Assembly: GCA_964204605.1 (NCBI GenBank)
Contig: OZ123195.1
Span: 2,232,001-2,296,000 of the forward strand
DNA: 64,000 nt
DNA from: UBA961 sp014191195
GTDB taxonomy: Bacteria; Bacteroidota; Ignavibacteria; Kapaibacteriales; UBA961
Direction: 5' to 3'
Part shown: piece by piece, positions 9,466 to 17,672 of the stretch
Position numbering within the stretch: position 1 is the stretch's first letter
Layout of the letters: each line of letters opens with the position of its first letter
Program-made: the position numbers and the translations under genes
The notes under the pieces: generated by a model
The model's input: the letters and a program-made list of their open reading frames with translations, nothing else
Databases searched by the model: none
Told to the model about the DNA's origin: nothing

Positions 9466-10436
9466 GATTTACGTTCTATTACAAAATGGGCAAATGTTTT
9501 AAGAGCTTGTTTATACGGAGAGTCTGCAAATTGATCTAAGATTAATAAAGCCTCTGCGACTAATTCTTCAGATTTTAATTGAGCATATTCTATACCATTA
9601 TGGTTTCTAACAAATTCCATGATGGATACGATATCTTTATTCTCCAACTTACCCCTTTTTATCAGTGAAATAATCTCTTTAGAAGTTTTTTTATCAGCAT
9701 TATTAAGTGCATGAATAAGTGGCAAAGTGATTTTTCTTTCTTTTAAATCATTGCCATAAGGTTTCCCAATTAGATTAGTTCGGCTAACATAATCAAGTAA
9801 ATCATCTCGAATCTGAAATGCAAGGCCCATTAACTCACCAAATCGAGCCATAGAAGTACATATTTCTTCATTATTACTTGCACTTCTTGCGCCAATTTCA
9901 CAGCAAGTTGATAAAAGTGATGCTGTTTTGTCACTAATTATTTTGAAATAAGTAGCTTCATCAATATTAAGCTGACGACTTTTTTGCATTTGCAATAATT
10001 CGCCTTCACTCATTCTTTTTACAGCAATACTAGTAGATTTTAAGAAACTAAATTCATCTCTTTCTACAGCAATTAAAAGTCCTTTCGATAAAAGAAAATC
10101 ACCAACCAATACCGATGCCTTGTTTTTCCAAATTGCATTAACAGATGGAAATCCTCTTCGAGTATTTGCTTCATCTACAACATCATCATGAACCAGGGTT
10201 GCAGTATGTAAAAGCTCCACCATAGCTGCCCCTGTAAAAGTTCTAGGGTTTACACCACCACTTATTTCTGCAGCTAAAAAAACCAATGTTGGACGAACTT
10301 TCTTACCCCTTTGGCGAAGTATATATCGAATAACTAAATCCAAAAGCGGTACTTTGCTACGCATTTGCTCCCTAAAATATGGGTTAAATGCATCTAAATG
10401 ATGTTGTATCGGTTTGCTTATTTCGCTTAAAGACAT
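9462..10436 (-). CDS. All-trans polyprenyl diphosphate synthase
   Basis: A 324-residue class I prenyltransferase. It carries GKKVRPTL, the first Asp-rich motif in LVHDDVVDEA with the following TRRG, and the second Asp-rich motif DDLLDY. The residue five before the first DDxxD is small (Ala), and HTATLVHDD resembles octaprenyl-type IspB, suggesting a long-chain product for menaquinone or ubiquinone side chains. The exact chain length cannot be read. It lies 35 nt after tatC on the same strand and is probably in one operon with it. Its 3' end overlaps bshC by 4 nt with no terminator between them. Confidence 0.93.
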   Translation of the reverse strand: MSLSEISKPIQHHLDAFNPYFREQMRSKVPLLDLVIRYILRQRGKKVRPTLVFLAAEISGGVNPRTFTGAAMVELLHTATLVHDDVVDEANTRRGFPSVNAIWKNKASVLVGDFLLSKGLLIAVERDEFSFLKSTSIAVKRMSEGELLQMQKSRQLNIDEATYFKIISDKTASLLSTCCEIGARSASNNEEICTSMARFGELMGLAFQIRDDLLDYVSRTNLIGKPYGNDLKERKITLPLIHALNNADKKTSKEIISLIKRGKLENKDIVSIMEFVRNHNGIEYAQLKSEELVAEALLILDQFADSPYKQALKTFAHFVIERKS

Positions 10437-10471
10437 AGTATATGTGTATAGGATTCAAAAAGTATGAAACT

Positions 10472-11218
10472 TTAGATGCCGTTTTTTTTAGGCTTTCTTG
10501 CAAAAACAGTTACCAAAATACTTATTTCATAAAGTATATAAAGTGGGCCTGCAAATACCAATTGGCTTATTGGATCTGTACTTGGTGTTAAAGCTGCTGC
10601 TATAACAAGAATTGCTATAATAGAGTGCCTTCGATACTTTCTTAATATTTGAGGAGATAAAATACCAATGCTGGAGAGGATATATGCGATCATTGGCAAT
10701 TCAAAAATAAGTCCCGCAGATAATAATGTTGTCGTAATAAAACTGAAATACTCTGTAACATCAATGCTATTTTTTATAAATTGAGACCCAAAACTAGCTG
10801 AAAAAGACAGCATGACAGGTATCATAATAAAATAAGAGAATACTACGCCAGATAAAAAGCAAATTGAAGTGAAAAAAGTGATTTTCCCTGCCCAAGATCT
10901 TTCTTTTTCATATAAACCAGGCTCAATAAATTTCCATAATTGATATAAAGAAAATGGCATTGATACAATAATGCCAGCCATTATTATTACTTTGAAGAAT
11001 AAAAATGCTTGTCCAAATGGACGTAAATTTTGCAATTCCATATTAACAGTAGCTGCTGGCCTTAGTAAAATCCAATCCATCAACTCATTAACATAAATGC
11101 CACAAATGATACAGCCAATAATTAATCCAATTACTGCCCAAAACATTCTTTTTCTTAATTCATCTAAATGATCAAAAAAACTCATTTCGACCTGATTTTC
11201 GGTCGTATCACTATTCAT
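10472..11218 (-). CDS. tatC: Sec-independent protein translocase TatC
   Basis: A 248-residue, six-helix inner-membrane receptor of the twin-arginine translocase. SFFDHLDELRKR near the N-terminus and EPGLYEKER in the first cytoplasmic loop are diagnostic. The reading frame extends upstream to 11260, but the ATG at 11218 gives the normal short acidic N-terminus and is preferred. TatC recognises RR signal peptides and assembles with TatA/B, which are not in the window. The polyprenyl synthase follows 35 nt downstream. Confidence 0.95.
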   Translation of the reverse strand: MNSDTTENQVEMSFFDHLDELRKRMFWAVIGLIIGCIICGIYVNELMDWILLRPAATVNMELQNLRPFGQAFLFFKVIIMAGIIVSMPFSLYQLWKFIEPGLYEKERSWAGKITFFTSICFLSGVVFSYFIMIPVMLSFSASFGSQFIKNSIDVTEYFSFITTTLLSAGLIFELPMIAYILSSIGILSPQILRKYRRHSIIAILVIAAALTPSTDPISQLVFAGPLYILYEISILVTVFARKPKKNGI

Positions 11219-11270
11219 AAAAACAATGGATAGATAATAAAAGAAGTCATACTTATTCAATTACATTCAT

Positions 11271-11300
11271 CAAATTTGTTTGATAAATCTATCATTCAAA
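11271..11300 (-). promoter_or_regulatory. Candidate promoter of tatC
   Basis: On minus: TTTG (11300-11297), 18 nt, then CAAATTTG (11278-11271). The -7 element has one mismatch to TAnnTTTG and the spacer is one short. It lies 53 nt upstream of the chosen tatC start. Confidence 0.4.
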
Positions 11301-11908
11301 TCAAGGATATTTTTGAATATTCTAAACCATAATAAAACACAGAACAAAGTTAACATAATCCCAAGTGAATGCCAACGAAAGTACATTCTTATACTATTGC
11401 AATATGAATGCTAAATTTTAGGGTGTCCTTTTGTCATATTCTCCAAATACCGTATAAAACCTTGCTTTATAAGCATATATAATAAGTAATAAAAAGTAAG
11501 TTCGAGTATTTATGCGGTTAGTAAGACAAGTCATTTTGTAGAAACCGCTTAATATCATGTAATTACAAAGTATGCCAGAAAAACAAGAAATTTATTTAAA
11601 AAAAATAAAAAATTCTTCTTGCATTCTTAGTGTAAAATTCTTCATTTTTGCATCCCGGTTTTGCAGGGCTTAAGAAATATAGTTCATATGAAATTCTTTA
11701 TATTTTCAATGTTGAACGTATATCTTTTATTATACTGATTCCCCTCAGTTTTTTGCAATATTCAGGTAGTAGATATGGCAATTCCCAATGCCTATCTTTG
11801 ATGTATCCAAGCATTATTCATAATGTTTAAATCAGGTTTGAGAATAATCAAATCTTCTATTAATTAAGACTCAATACGCAATATTTGCAGGATTCTTTGT
11901 GTGCCTAA
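11301..11908. other. Intergenic stretch between tatC and dnaA, no gene seen
   Basis: About 600 bp of AT-rich DNA between divergent tatC and dnaA. I see no convincing reading frame, RNA fold or exact DnaA box (TTATCCACA or its complement). The position upstream of dnaA would fit an origin, but the sequence does not support calling one. Confidence 0.5.
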
Positions 11909-11939
11909 TTTGATACTAACAGTATAAAATTTGAATTTG
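11909..11939 (+). promoter_or_regulatory. Candidate dnaA promoter
   Basis: TTTG (11909-11912), 19 nt, then TGAATTTG (11932-11939). This has one mismatch to the Bacteroidetes TTTG-N19-TAnnTTTG consensus. The implied leader to the dnaA start is about 50 nt. Confidence 0.5.
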
Positions 11940-11994
11940 AAGCATATAGTACACTATAGATGAATGTTATGCCATTTTGGAAAGGAGTATCCTC

Positions 11995-13539
11995 TTGGCA
12001 AGAAAACGAGATACCATAGTACTTTTTCCGTCTGCATCTTCTGATACTTCTGATCAACGATCGGTAATTGAAAAAAATGCTGATCAACAATTACATATAT
12101 CACATCCACAGAATATAGACATAAATATATCTTCTGGTGACGCATTATATCTTTGGAATCAGATTTGCACTATCATTAAAGATAATGTGTCTTCGCAGGT
12201 TTATAGAACGTGGTTTGAACTGATTAAACCTTTGTCTTGGTCTAATCTATTATTAACCGTAGAAGTTCCTAGCCAATTTTTTGTAGAATGGTTAGAGGAG
12301 CACTATAATGATTTACTTAGAAAATCACTCAATCATGTAGCTGGTGAAAACTCGCAATTGCAATATGAGGTAGTAGTACGCAAGGGTGATTCTTCATTAG
12401 AAGACAGAACTATTCGTTTACCAGCTTTTAAGAACACTCCGGCTTCGGCAAGTCAACCTGCTTTACCATTTAGTGGAAATACTCATGCAGTAATTTCTGA
12501 TTCACATGAATTTTTATCTTCCTTGAATCAGCGATATGTTTTTGAGAATTTTATTCGTGGTGAAAGCAATCAATTAACTGCATCTGCAGCATATGCAGTT
12601 GCAGAGAATCCTGGTAAAACAAGATTTAACCCACTGTTTATTTATGGTGGTACTGGTTTAGGGAAAACCCATATTGCCCAAGCAATAGGAAATCACTTAT
12701 TACAAAAGAATCCATCTGCAAAGGTTTTATATACAAATAGTGAACGATTTACAATAGAGTATGTACAAGCAATTCAGAATAATAAAGTAAATGAGTTTAC
12801 CAATTTTTATCGTAGTATCGATGTATTAATTATCGATGATATTCAATTCTTAGGTGGTAAGGAAAAGACGCAAGATCATTTTTTCCATACTTTTAATGCT
12901 TTACATCAAGCTGGTAAACAACTTGTTTTAACAAGCGATAAACCACCAAAAGATTTGCTTGATTTAGATGCAAGATTAATATCTAGATTTCAATGGGGGC
13001 TGACAGCAGATATACAAGCACCTGATTTTGAAATGCGTATGGCAATTATTCAAAAGAAATCACAGGATGAAGGATTTGAAATTCCAAGTGATGTTGCAGA
13101 GTATATAGCAAGAAATATAACTGGTAATGTACGTGAATTAGAAGGTGCACTTATTAAGTTAATGGCTAAAATTTCTTTGGATAGCAGAGAAATAGGATTG
13201 GATTTAGCTAAAGAAGTAGTAAGAGGAATAGCAGGAATATCTAAGCAGCAATTATCGATTCATGAAATAGCATTAGAAGTAGCGTCCTATTATCAGGTAC
13301 CAGTAGAATTACTGTCTGGAAAAACCAGAAAGCATGAAATTGTGATTGCCCGCCAGATGTCTATGTATTTGGCAAAAAGTCTCATTGGAACATCGTTAAA
13401 GGGAATAGGAATCCATTTTGGTGGAAGAGATCATACAACTGTATTGCATTCTTGCCAAACAATTGATAATTATCTATGTCATGATGTAAAAGTACGGGCT
13501 GCTTTAGATGTTTTAAAGAAGACATTAACTCATCGATAA
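11995..13539 (+). CDS. dnaA: Chromosomal replication initiator DnaA
   Basis: A 514-residue protein. The start is read as TTG at 11995 because AAAGGAG at 11981-11987 sits 7 nt upstream; no in-frame ATG exists nearby. Domain I (about 40-130, LWNQICTIIKD) is followed by a short linker. The AAA+ domain III has Walker A GGTGLGKTH and Walker B LIIDDIQFLGG. Domain IV ends with the DnaA signature GGRDHTTVLHSC, which binds DnaA boxes. DnaA unwinds oriC and loads the helicase. The N-terminal extension before domain I (about 35 residues) is longer than usual. A strong terminator follows. Confidence 0.97.
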   Translation: MARKRDTIVLFPSASSDTSDQRSVIEKNADQQLHISHPQNIDINISSGDALYLWNQICTIIKDNVSSQVYRTWFELIKPLSWSNLLLTVEVPSQFFVEWLEEHYNDLLRKSLNHVAGENSQLQYEVVVRKGDSSLEDRTIRLPAFKNTPASASQPALPFSGNTHAVISDSHEFLSSLNQRYVFENFIRGESNQLTASAAYAVAENPGKTRFNPLFIYGGTGLGKTHIAQAIGNHLLQKNPSAKVLYTNSERFTIEYVQAIQNNKVNEFTNFYRSIDVLIIDDIQFLGGKEKTQDHFFHTFNALHQAGKQLVLTSDKPPKDLLDLDARLISRFQWGLTADIQAPDFEMRMAIIQKKSQDEGFEIPSDVAEYIARNITGNVRELEGALIKLMAKISLDSREIGLDLAKEVVRGIAGISKQQLSIHEIALEVASYYQVPVELLSGKTRKHEIVIARQMSMYLAKSLIGTSLKGIGIHFGGRDHTTVLHSCQTIDNYLCHDVKVRAALDVLKKTLTHR

Positions 13540-13563
13540 ATTGATAACAGTTAATAAACTATT

Positions 13564-13599
13564 AAAGGCTGATCATATTTCTATGATCAGCCTTTTTTT
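13564..13599 (+). terminator. Rho-independent terminator of dnaA
   Basis: A 14-bp perfect stem (13564-13577 with 13582-13595) has a TTTC loop and a T7 tract. It overlaps the smpB stop codon and may also end that minus-strand unit. Confidence 0.95.
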
Positions 13600-14068
13600 A
13601 TTCATCTCCGCGACGTATTTCTCTTTCTATATCTTTTCTTTTACTGTCTTCTCTTTTATCGTGTAATTTTTTACCTCTTACAACTGCTAATTCAACTTTA
13701 ACATAGGGTCCTAAAAAATATAGTGATAATGCAACTATCGTTAAGCCTTTTTCATGAACTGCTTGTTTTAAGCGTTCTAATTCTTTTTTATGCAATAATA
13801 ATTTTCTTGTTCTTCTGGGTTCATGATTTTCTCTATTGCCAAAATCATATGGGCTAATATGTGCACCAAGAAGATAGAGAGTATCATCATGTTTAGAAGG
13901 AAAGGCAGCATAACTATCTTGAAGATTGCATTGATTTTGTCTTAATGCCTTTACTTCAGTTCCAGTAAGCATAATACCAGCTTCTACGGTATAAATTACC
14001 TCGTAATCATGTCTAGCTTTTTTATTTTGAGCTATTATTATTTTTGTTCTTTGTCGTGATTCTTCCAT
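13598..14068 (-). CDS. smpB: SsrA-binding protein SmpB
   Basis: A 156-residue OB-fold RNA-binding protein that partners tmRNA in rescue of stalled ribosomes. Conserved landmarks are NKKARHDYE, the TGTEVKALR loop and the C-terminal basic stretch GKKLHDKRED that enters the empty mRNA channel. The length is normal. It is the second gene of a minus-strand pair, 27 nt after trmH, and ends inside the dnaA terminator. No tmRNA gene was recognised in the window. Confidence 0.97.
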   Translation of the reverse strand: MEESRQRTKIIIAQNKKARHDYEVIYTVEAGIMLTGTEVKALRQNQCNLQDSYAAFPSKHDDTLYLLGAHISPYDFGNRENHEPRRTRKLLLHKKELERLKQAVHEKGLTIVALSLYFLGPYVKVELAVVRGKKLHDKREDSKRKDIEREIRRGDE

Positions 14069-14095
14069 AACAGTATTTTATATTTAAACGATACT

Positions 14096-14881
14096 TCATT
14101 GTGAAGTTAATAAAGAAAAATGATAGAGAGCTATTCCAGATGCGATACCTACATTTAGAGATTCTGCAAGTCCATGACCTGGAATATGAATCTTTGTAGT
14201 AATACAAGATTGAACTTCTTCAGAAATACCATGTGCTTCGCTTCCAACGATAAGACCCCATTGATGTGCAGAATGTGTAATTGAAGATAGGGAATGAGCT
14301 TCCTCTAAAGTCATGCCATATAATTCTAATGAATTATTTTTTTCTTTTAAAGCATCAAGATATACTTCTAAGTGCGAAGTAATTATAAAATTAGAGCGAA
14401 AAACTGAACCCATAGATGCTCTTAATACTTTGGGATTATATGGATCTGCAGTAGTTCCACCAAGAACAAATGTATGAATACCAAACCAATCAGCAGTACG
14501 AATAATGGTGCCTAAATTTCCTGGGTCTGCAATAGAGTCAAATGCAAGGAAGCATTCAGTTGGTGTTTGACTATTTGTTTCAACTTTATTGATAATACAT
14601 AAAATTCCTTGAGGATTTTGTGTGTTTGATATACGTTCAAACACTGCATCACCAACTGTATACACATTTACACCGTGATGATATAAAGTTGCAGCTACAG
14701 CTAATACTTCTTCATTAGGATTCTGAACCATTACAGCATATTCAATGTCCATAGAATTATGTAATGCTTCTAAACATAATTTCTTTCCTTCGGCAATAAA
14801 TCTACCTTGAATTTCCCTTTCTTTTTTTTCTGCTAAAGCTTTAATTAAAGCAATTTCAGATTTTGGTAAAAACTCTGTCAT
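14096..14881 (-). CDS. TrmH/SpoU-family RNA 2'-O-methyltransferase
   Basis: A 261-residue protein. The ATG at 14881 is preferred over an upstream frame extension to 14950, because the perfect promoter at 14921-14951 lies inside that extension. A substrate-binding N-terminal domain (about 1-95) precedes the SPOUT knot with DPGNLGTIIRTADWFG, GSEAHGIS and the closing ESLNVGIASGI, the three motifs of the family. It methylates a ribose 2'-OH in rRNA or tRNA using SAM; the exact nucleotide cannot be inferred. It heads an operon with smpB. Confidence 0.93.
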   Translation of the reverse strand: MTEFLPKSEIALIKALAEKKEREIQGRFIAEGKKLCLEALHNSMDIEYAVMVQNPNEEVLAVAATLYHHGVNVYTVGDAVFERISNTQNPQGILCIINKVETNSQTPTECFLAFDSIADPGNLGTIIRTADWFGIHTFVLGGTTADPYNPKVLRASMGSVFRSNFIITSHLEVYLDALKEKNNSLELYGMTLEEAHSLSSITHSAHQWGLIVGSEAHGISEEVQSCITTKIHIPGHGLAESLNVGIASGIALYHFSLLTSQ

Positions 14882-14920
14882 GATAACCCAAATAATGTAA
14901 AAAAGGTATATAGATATCAG

Positions 14921-14951
14921 CAAATTTACGTGGACATCGGTCACATTCAAA
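14921..14951 (-). promoter_or_regulatory. Bacteroidetes sigma-A promoter of trmH-smpB
   Basis: On minus: TTTG (14951-14948), 19 nt, then TAAATTTG (14928-14921). This is a perfect consensus match. The expected leader is about 33 nt. Confidence 0.85.
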
Positions 14952-14978
14952 ATTTAGTTCATAATTAGCATGAATATT

Positions 14979-14997
14979 GGTTTTTTACTAAAAAACC
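14979..14997. repeat. Inverted repeat between trmH and hrcA
   Basis: A perfect 8-bp palindromic arm pair, GGTTTTTT (14979-14986) and AAAAAACC (14990-14997), with a 3-nt centre. It lies between the divergent trmH promoter and hrcA. It could be an operator or a small hairpin. It is not a CIRCE element. Confidence 0.4.
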
Positions 14998-15096
14998 TTG
15001 ACATTTTATTGTTTAGTAAGTATTGATTTACGAATTTGCATTAGCCTATCTTATTGGTTTATTAACTATGCCATTTCATATCATTTATTGTGTTGT

Positions 15097-16158
15097 ATGT
15101 CAATCAATTATTCATTCAGAAAGCATAATGATCGTGAGCTAACAGACAGAGAAAAGTTTATTCTTAGGTCTATCGTTCAGGCATATATTCTTACGGCTTC
15201 ACCGGTTGGATCTAGATTCCTGTCTAAATATGTTGAAGAATGTAAACTTAGTCCAGCAACGATAAGAAATGTAATGGCTGATTTAGAAGAGATGGAGTTT
15301 ATTAGTCATCCACATACATCTGCAGGCAGAGTTCCCACTGATAAAGGATACAGATTATATGTAGATTCTTTGATGAATATAGAGCATATCTCTGAATCCG
15401 AGCAAATTGTAGTGGATACACATTTACTAGCACATCCATATGAAGGAGCCTTAAAGGATGCTTCAAGAATATTGGGTTCTTTGTCACATTATTTAGCAAT
15501 TGTAGAATTACCTAATCTTGCTGATATCATAGTAAGGCAAATTCAATTAATGCCATTATCTTCGCAAAGATTATTGGTTGTAGTAGAACTAGAGTCGAAA
15601 TTAGTAAGAACAGTTACATTAGAAACTGACATAGACATTCAATCAGCACCTTTGGACATAGTTTCTACCTTTATAAATAGTAAAATTAGTGGTAAAAGTT
15701 TACGCTATATTCGATTGAATTTTGTTTCCATTTTACAAGAACACAGTAATTTTTTACATAGCTCATTATTCCGTCTTTTTGTAGAATCTGTTGATGTTTT
15801 ATTTAAGCCCCATCAAGCTAATGAAGAAAAAGTTCATATAGCAGGCGCTCAGAATTTGCTTAAGCATCCAGAGTTTGATAATCCTGAGCATGTGAGAGGT
15901 ATTATTGAATTAGTTGAAAGTGAAGATATCATTATACATTTATTAGATAGAAAAGATGGAATATCTGATACTGGAATAAAGGTAATTATTGGCGATGAAC
16001 TTGGAGAGGAAAAGCTTAAAAATTATAGTCTTGTTTCTGGTTCATATTCAATTTCTGGTGCTAATGGATCTATTGGATTAATTGGTCCAAAGCGAATGAA
16101 TTATTCTAAAATGATATCTTTAGTTGAATATGTAGCAGGTGCACTTTCGAATCAGTAA
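15097..16158 (+). CDS. hrcA: Heat-inducible transcription repressor HrcA
   Basis: A 353-residue repressor. The frame is open from 14998, but the ATG at 15097 gives the family's usual N-terminus. The winged helix (about 20-95) contains ELTDREKFILRSIVQAYI, SPVGSRFLS, SPATIRNVMADLEE and the hairpin HTSAGRVPTDKGYR. A GAF-like middle and a C-terminal IIGDE/YSLVSGSY region follow. HrcA represses groE and dnaK operons by binding CIRCE in a GroEL-dependent way. No CIRCE (TTAGCACTC-N9-GAGTGCTAA) is visible in this window, and grpE/dnaK/dnaJ are not adjacent, so the targets lie elsewhere. Confidence 0.97.
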   Translation: MSINYSFRKHNDRELTDREKFILRSIVQAYILTASPVGSRFLSKYVEECKLSPATIRNVMADLEEMEFISHPHTSAGRVPTDKGYRLYVDSLMNIEHISESEQIVVDTHLLAHPYEGALKDASRILGSLSHYLAIVELPNLADIIVRQIQLMPLSSQRLLVVVELESKLVRTVTLETDIDIQSAPLDIVSTFINSKISGKSLRYIRLNFVSILQEHSNFLHSSLFRLFVESVDVLFKPHQANEEKVHIAGAQNLLKHPEFDNPEHVRGIIELVESEDIIIHLLDRKDGISDTGIKVIIGDELGEEKLKNYSLVSGSYSISGANGSIGLIGPKRMNYSKMISLVEYVAGALSNQ

Positions 16159-16198
16159 GATTTTTTTGAGTTCATTTATTATCAGTTCATATTTGAAG

Positions 16199-16229
16199 TT
16201 TTACACTGCAGAAAATTTCACTATTTTTG
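16199..16229 (+). promoter_or_regulatory. Promoter of nuoJK
   Basis: TTTT (16199-16202), 19 nt, then TATTTTTG (16222-16229). The -7 element is perfect and the -33 has one mismatch. Its position excludes the most upstream in-frame start of nuoJ at 16227. Confidence 0.65.
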
Positions 16230-16265
16230 CCTTCCGATTTTTGTAATCTATTACAAGAGGCTCTC

Positions 16266-16778
16266 GTGAGCTTACACGTTATCATGTTTTCATTATTAGC
16301 TATTCTTGCAATAGCTACAGGCGTTCTGCTAGTAACCAGGCGTAATCCAGTTTCTGCTGCTGTTTCGCTCATTCTTCATTTTTTTGCTTTATCAGGTTTA
16401 TACTTAACATTGAATGCTCAGTTTCTTGCTGCCGTTCAAATTTTAGTATATGCTGGTGCCATTATGGTATTAGTAGTATTTGTTATAATGCTATTAAATC
16501 TAGGTAAAGAGCAGAATTTGAGAGAAAATTTTAATCCAAGAACTGCTATTACAATTGCAATGTCTGCTGCATTAATTATGCAATTAGTATTAACATTTAC
16601 TGGTAATCCAACTGGTAAAAATCAGTTATCTGCTGCTTCAGAAAAAATTGGTTCGCCCGCTGAAATAGGAAATATTCTATATTCAACGTATATTTTTCCT
16701 TTTGAAGCGATCTCTTTATTATTATTAGTTGCTGTTGTTGGCTCTATTATTCTTGCTAAAAGAACTGTCGACAAATAA
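16266..16778 (+). CDS. nuoJ: NADH-quinone oxidoreductase subunit J
   Basis: A 170-residue, five-helix membrane subunit of complex I. VQILVYAGAIMVLVVFVIMLLN is represented by its family core VYAGAIMVLVVFVIMLLN (helix 3, with the pi-bulge region that couples quinone reduction to proton pumping). The start is chosen as GTG 16266, with AAGAGG just upstream; the ATG at 16284 is the alternative. Frame positions before about 16236 are excluded by the promoter. It lies 30 nt before nuoK. Confidence 0.93.
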   Translation: MSLHVIMFSLLAILAIATGVLLVTRRNPVSAAVSLILHFFALSGLYLTLNAQFLAAVQILVYAGAIMVLVVFVIMLLNLGKEQNLRENFNPRTAITIAMSAALIMQLVLTFTGNPTGKNQLSAASEKIGSPAEIGNILYSTYIFPFEAISLLLLVAVVGSIILAKRTVDK

Positions 16779-16808
16779 TCAAGAATACTACATTATTTAG
16801 GATACTTT

Positions 16809-17120
16809 ATGCCTCAGAATATACCTTTAGAATATTATCTAGCCTTATCTGCAATTATGTTTGTCATTGGGGCAGCTGGTGTAGTCACCCGAAGAAATGC
16901 TATTATTATCTTTATGTGCATAGAAATGATGCTTAATGCAGTAAATCTAACTTTGGTGTCTTTTTCTAGTTATTTAGGTGATGCTTCAGGACAAATGTTC
17001 GTGTTTTTTGTGATGGCAGTTGCTGCCGCTGAAGCTGCTGTTGGTTTGGCTATTGTACTTTCTTTATTTAGATCTAGCCAAACTGTATATGTGGATGAGG
17101 TTAACTTAATGAAGTGGTAA
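16809..17120 (+). CDS. nuoK: NADH-quinone oxidoreductase subunit K
   Basis: A 103-residue, three-helix complex I subunit. Family landmarks are the helix-2 glutamate in IFMCIEMMLNAVNL and the helix-3 glutamate in AAAEAAVGLAIVLSLFR, both needed for proton translocation. The length is normal. It forms a two-gene unit with nuoJ, closed by a strong terminator. The remaining nuo genes are absent, so complex I genes are split in this genome. Confidence 0.97.
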   Translation: MPQNIPLEYYLALSAIMFVIGAAGVVTRRNAIIIFMCIEMMLNAVNLTLVSFSSYLGDASGQMFVFFVMAVAAAEAAVGLAIVLSLFRSSQTVYVDEVNLMKW

Positions 17121-17144
17121 TATTAATATACTACTCACATCTGT

Positions 17145-17181
17145 AAAAAGGGATGGATTCATATAATCCATCCCTTTTTTT
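17145..17181. terminator. Bidirectional terminator between nuoK and the convergent minus gene
   Basis: A 15-bp perfect stem (17145-17159 with 17165-17179) has a CATAT loop. It is flanked by an A run on the left and a T7 tract on the right, so it works in both directions. Confidence 0.95.
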
Positions 17182-17196
17182 ATACAGATTTCACTA

Positions 17197-17617
17197 CTAT
17201 TCTTTATTGATATATGGAATTGTTAATGTTCCATTTTCAGTGATTATCATAAGATAAAATGCCCCTTTTTGATGATCACCTGTTTTAAAATCGATTGTAT
17301 GCTCTCCCATTAGATAATCTATTGGGCCTTTGCTCACCTGGTTTGGTGTTTTCTGGTACCTTGCATGTTAATAGACAATGAGTTGCTGTTATTATGTCTA
17401 ATGTTTGATTGTCAAATTTTATTGAATATTTACTTTTAAAATCAAAGTTTTTAAAATCTGCTAAGAAGCACCCTGAGTTTTTGGTAATCGATATAATTGT
17501 TCCCGGTACAGCCTCTTTAGGAAAGGCTTGAATTGATATTAACTTTTGTGCTGTAATTATAGTAGGCAAAAAGTAGCATATACATATCAAGCAATACAGT
17601 ACATATTTAGATTTCAT
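17197..17617 (-). pseudogene. Frameshifted small exported protein
   Basis: An ATG at 17617 opens a signal peptide (to about residue 23, IITAQ) and a beta-rich, IPT/TIG-like domain. The frame stops at 17285, after 110 residues. Skipping one base near 17332 (just after KPGE) continues a protein-like frame (KGPIDYLMGEHTIDFKTGD... to IPYINKE) to a TAG at 17197-17199. This lies just before the bidirectional terminator, exactly where a real gene should end. So the intact gene was probably about 139 residues. The cause is either a true +1 insertion or a sequencing error. It lies downstream of two exported vWA genes, with its own upstream terminator between. Function is unknown. Confidence 0.6.
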
Positions 17618-17629
17618 TTTTATTCACCC

Positions 17630-17668
17630 TTAAAAAAGAAAAATAGGCCATGATAATTCATGGCCTAT
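17630..17668 (-). terminator. Terminator of the tandem vWA operon
   Basis: An 11-bp perfect stem (17643-17653 with 17658-17668) has a TAAT loop. On minus it is followed by a T-rich tail (complement of the A-rich 17630-17642). It lies 5 nt past the vWA gene stop. Confidence 0.9.
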
Positions 17669-17672
17669 ATAT

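Noticed and set aside
11219..11994. oriC next to dnaA
   Set aside because: No exact DnaA box is visible, and the gap lacks an obvious unwinding element beyond its general AT richness.
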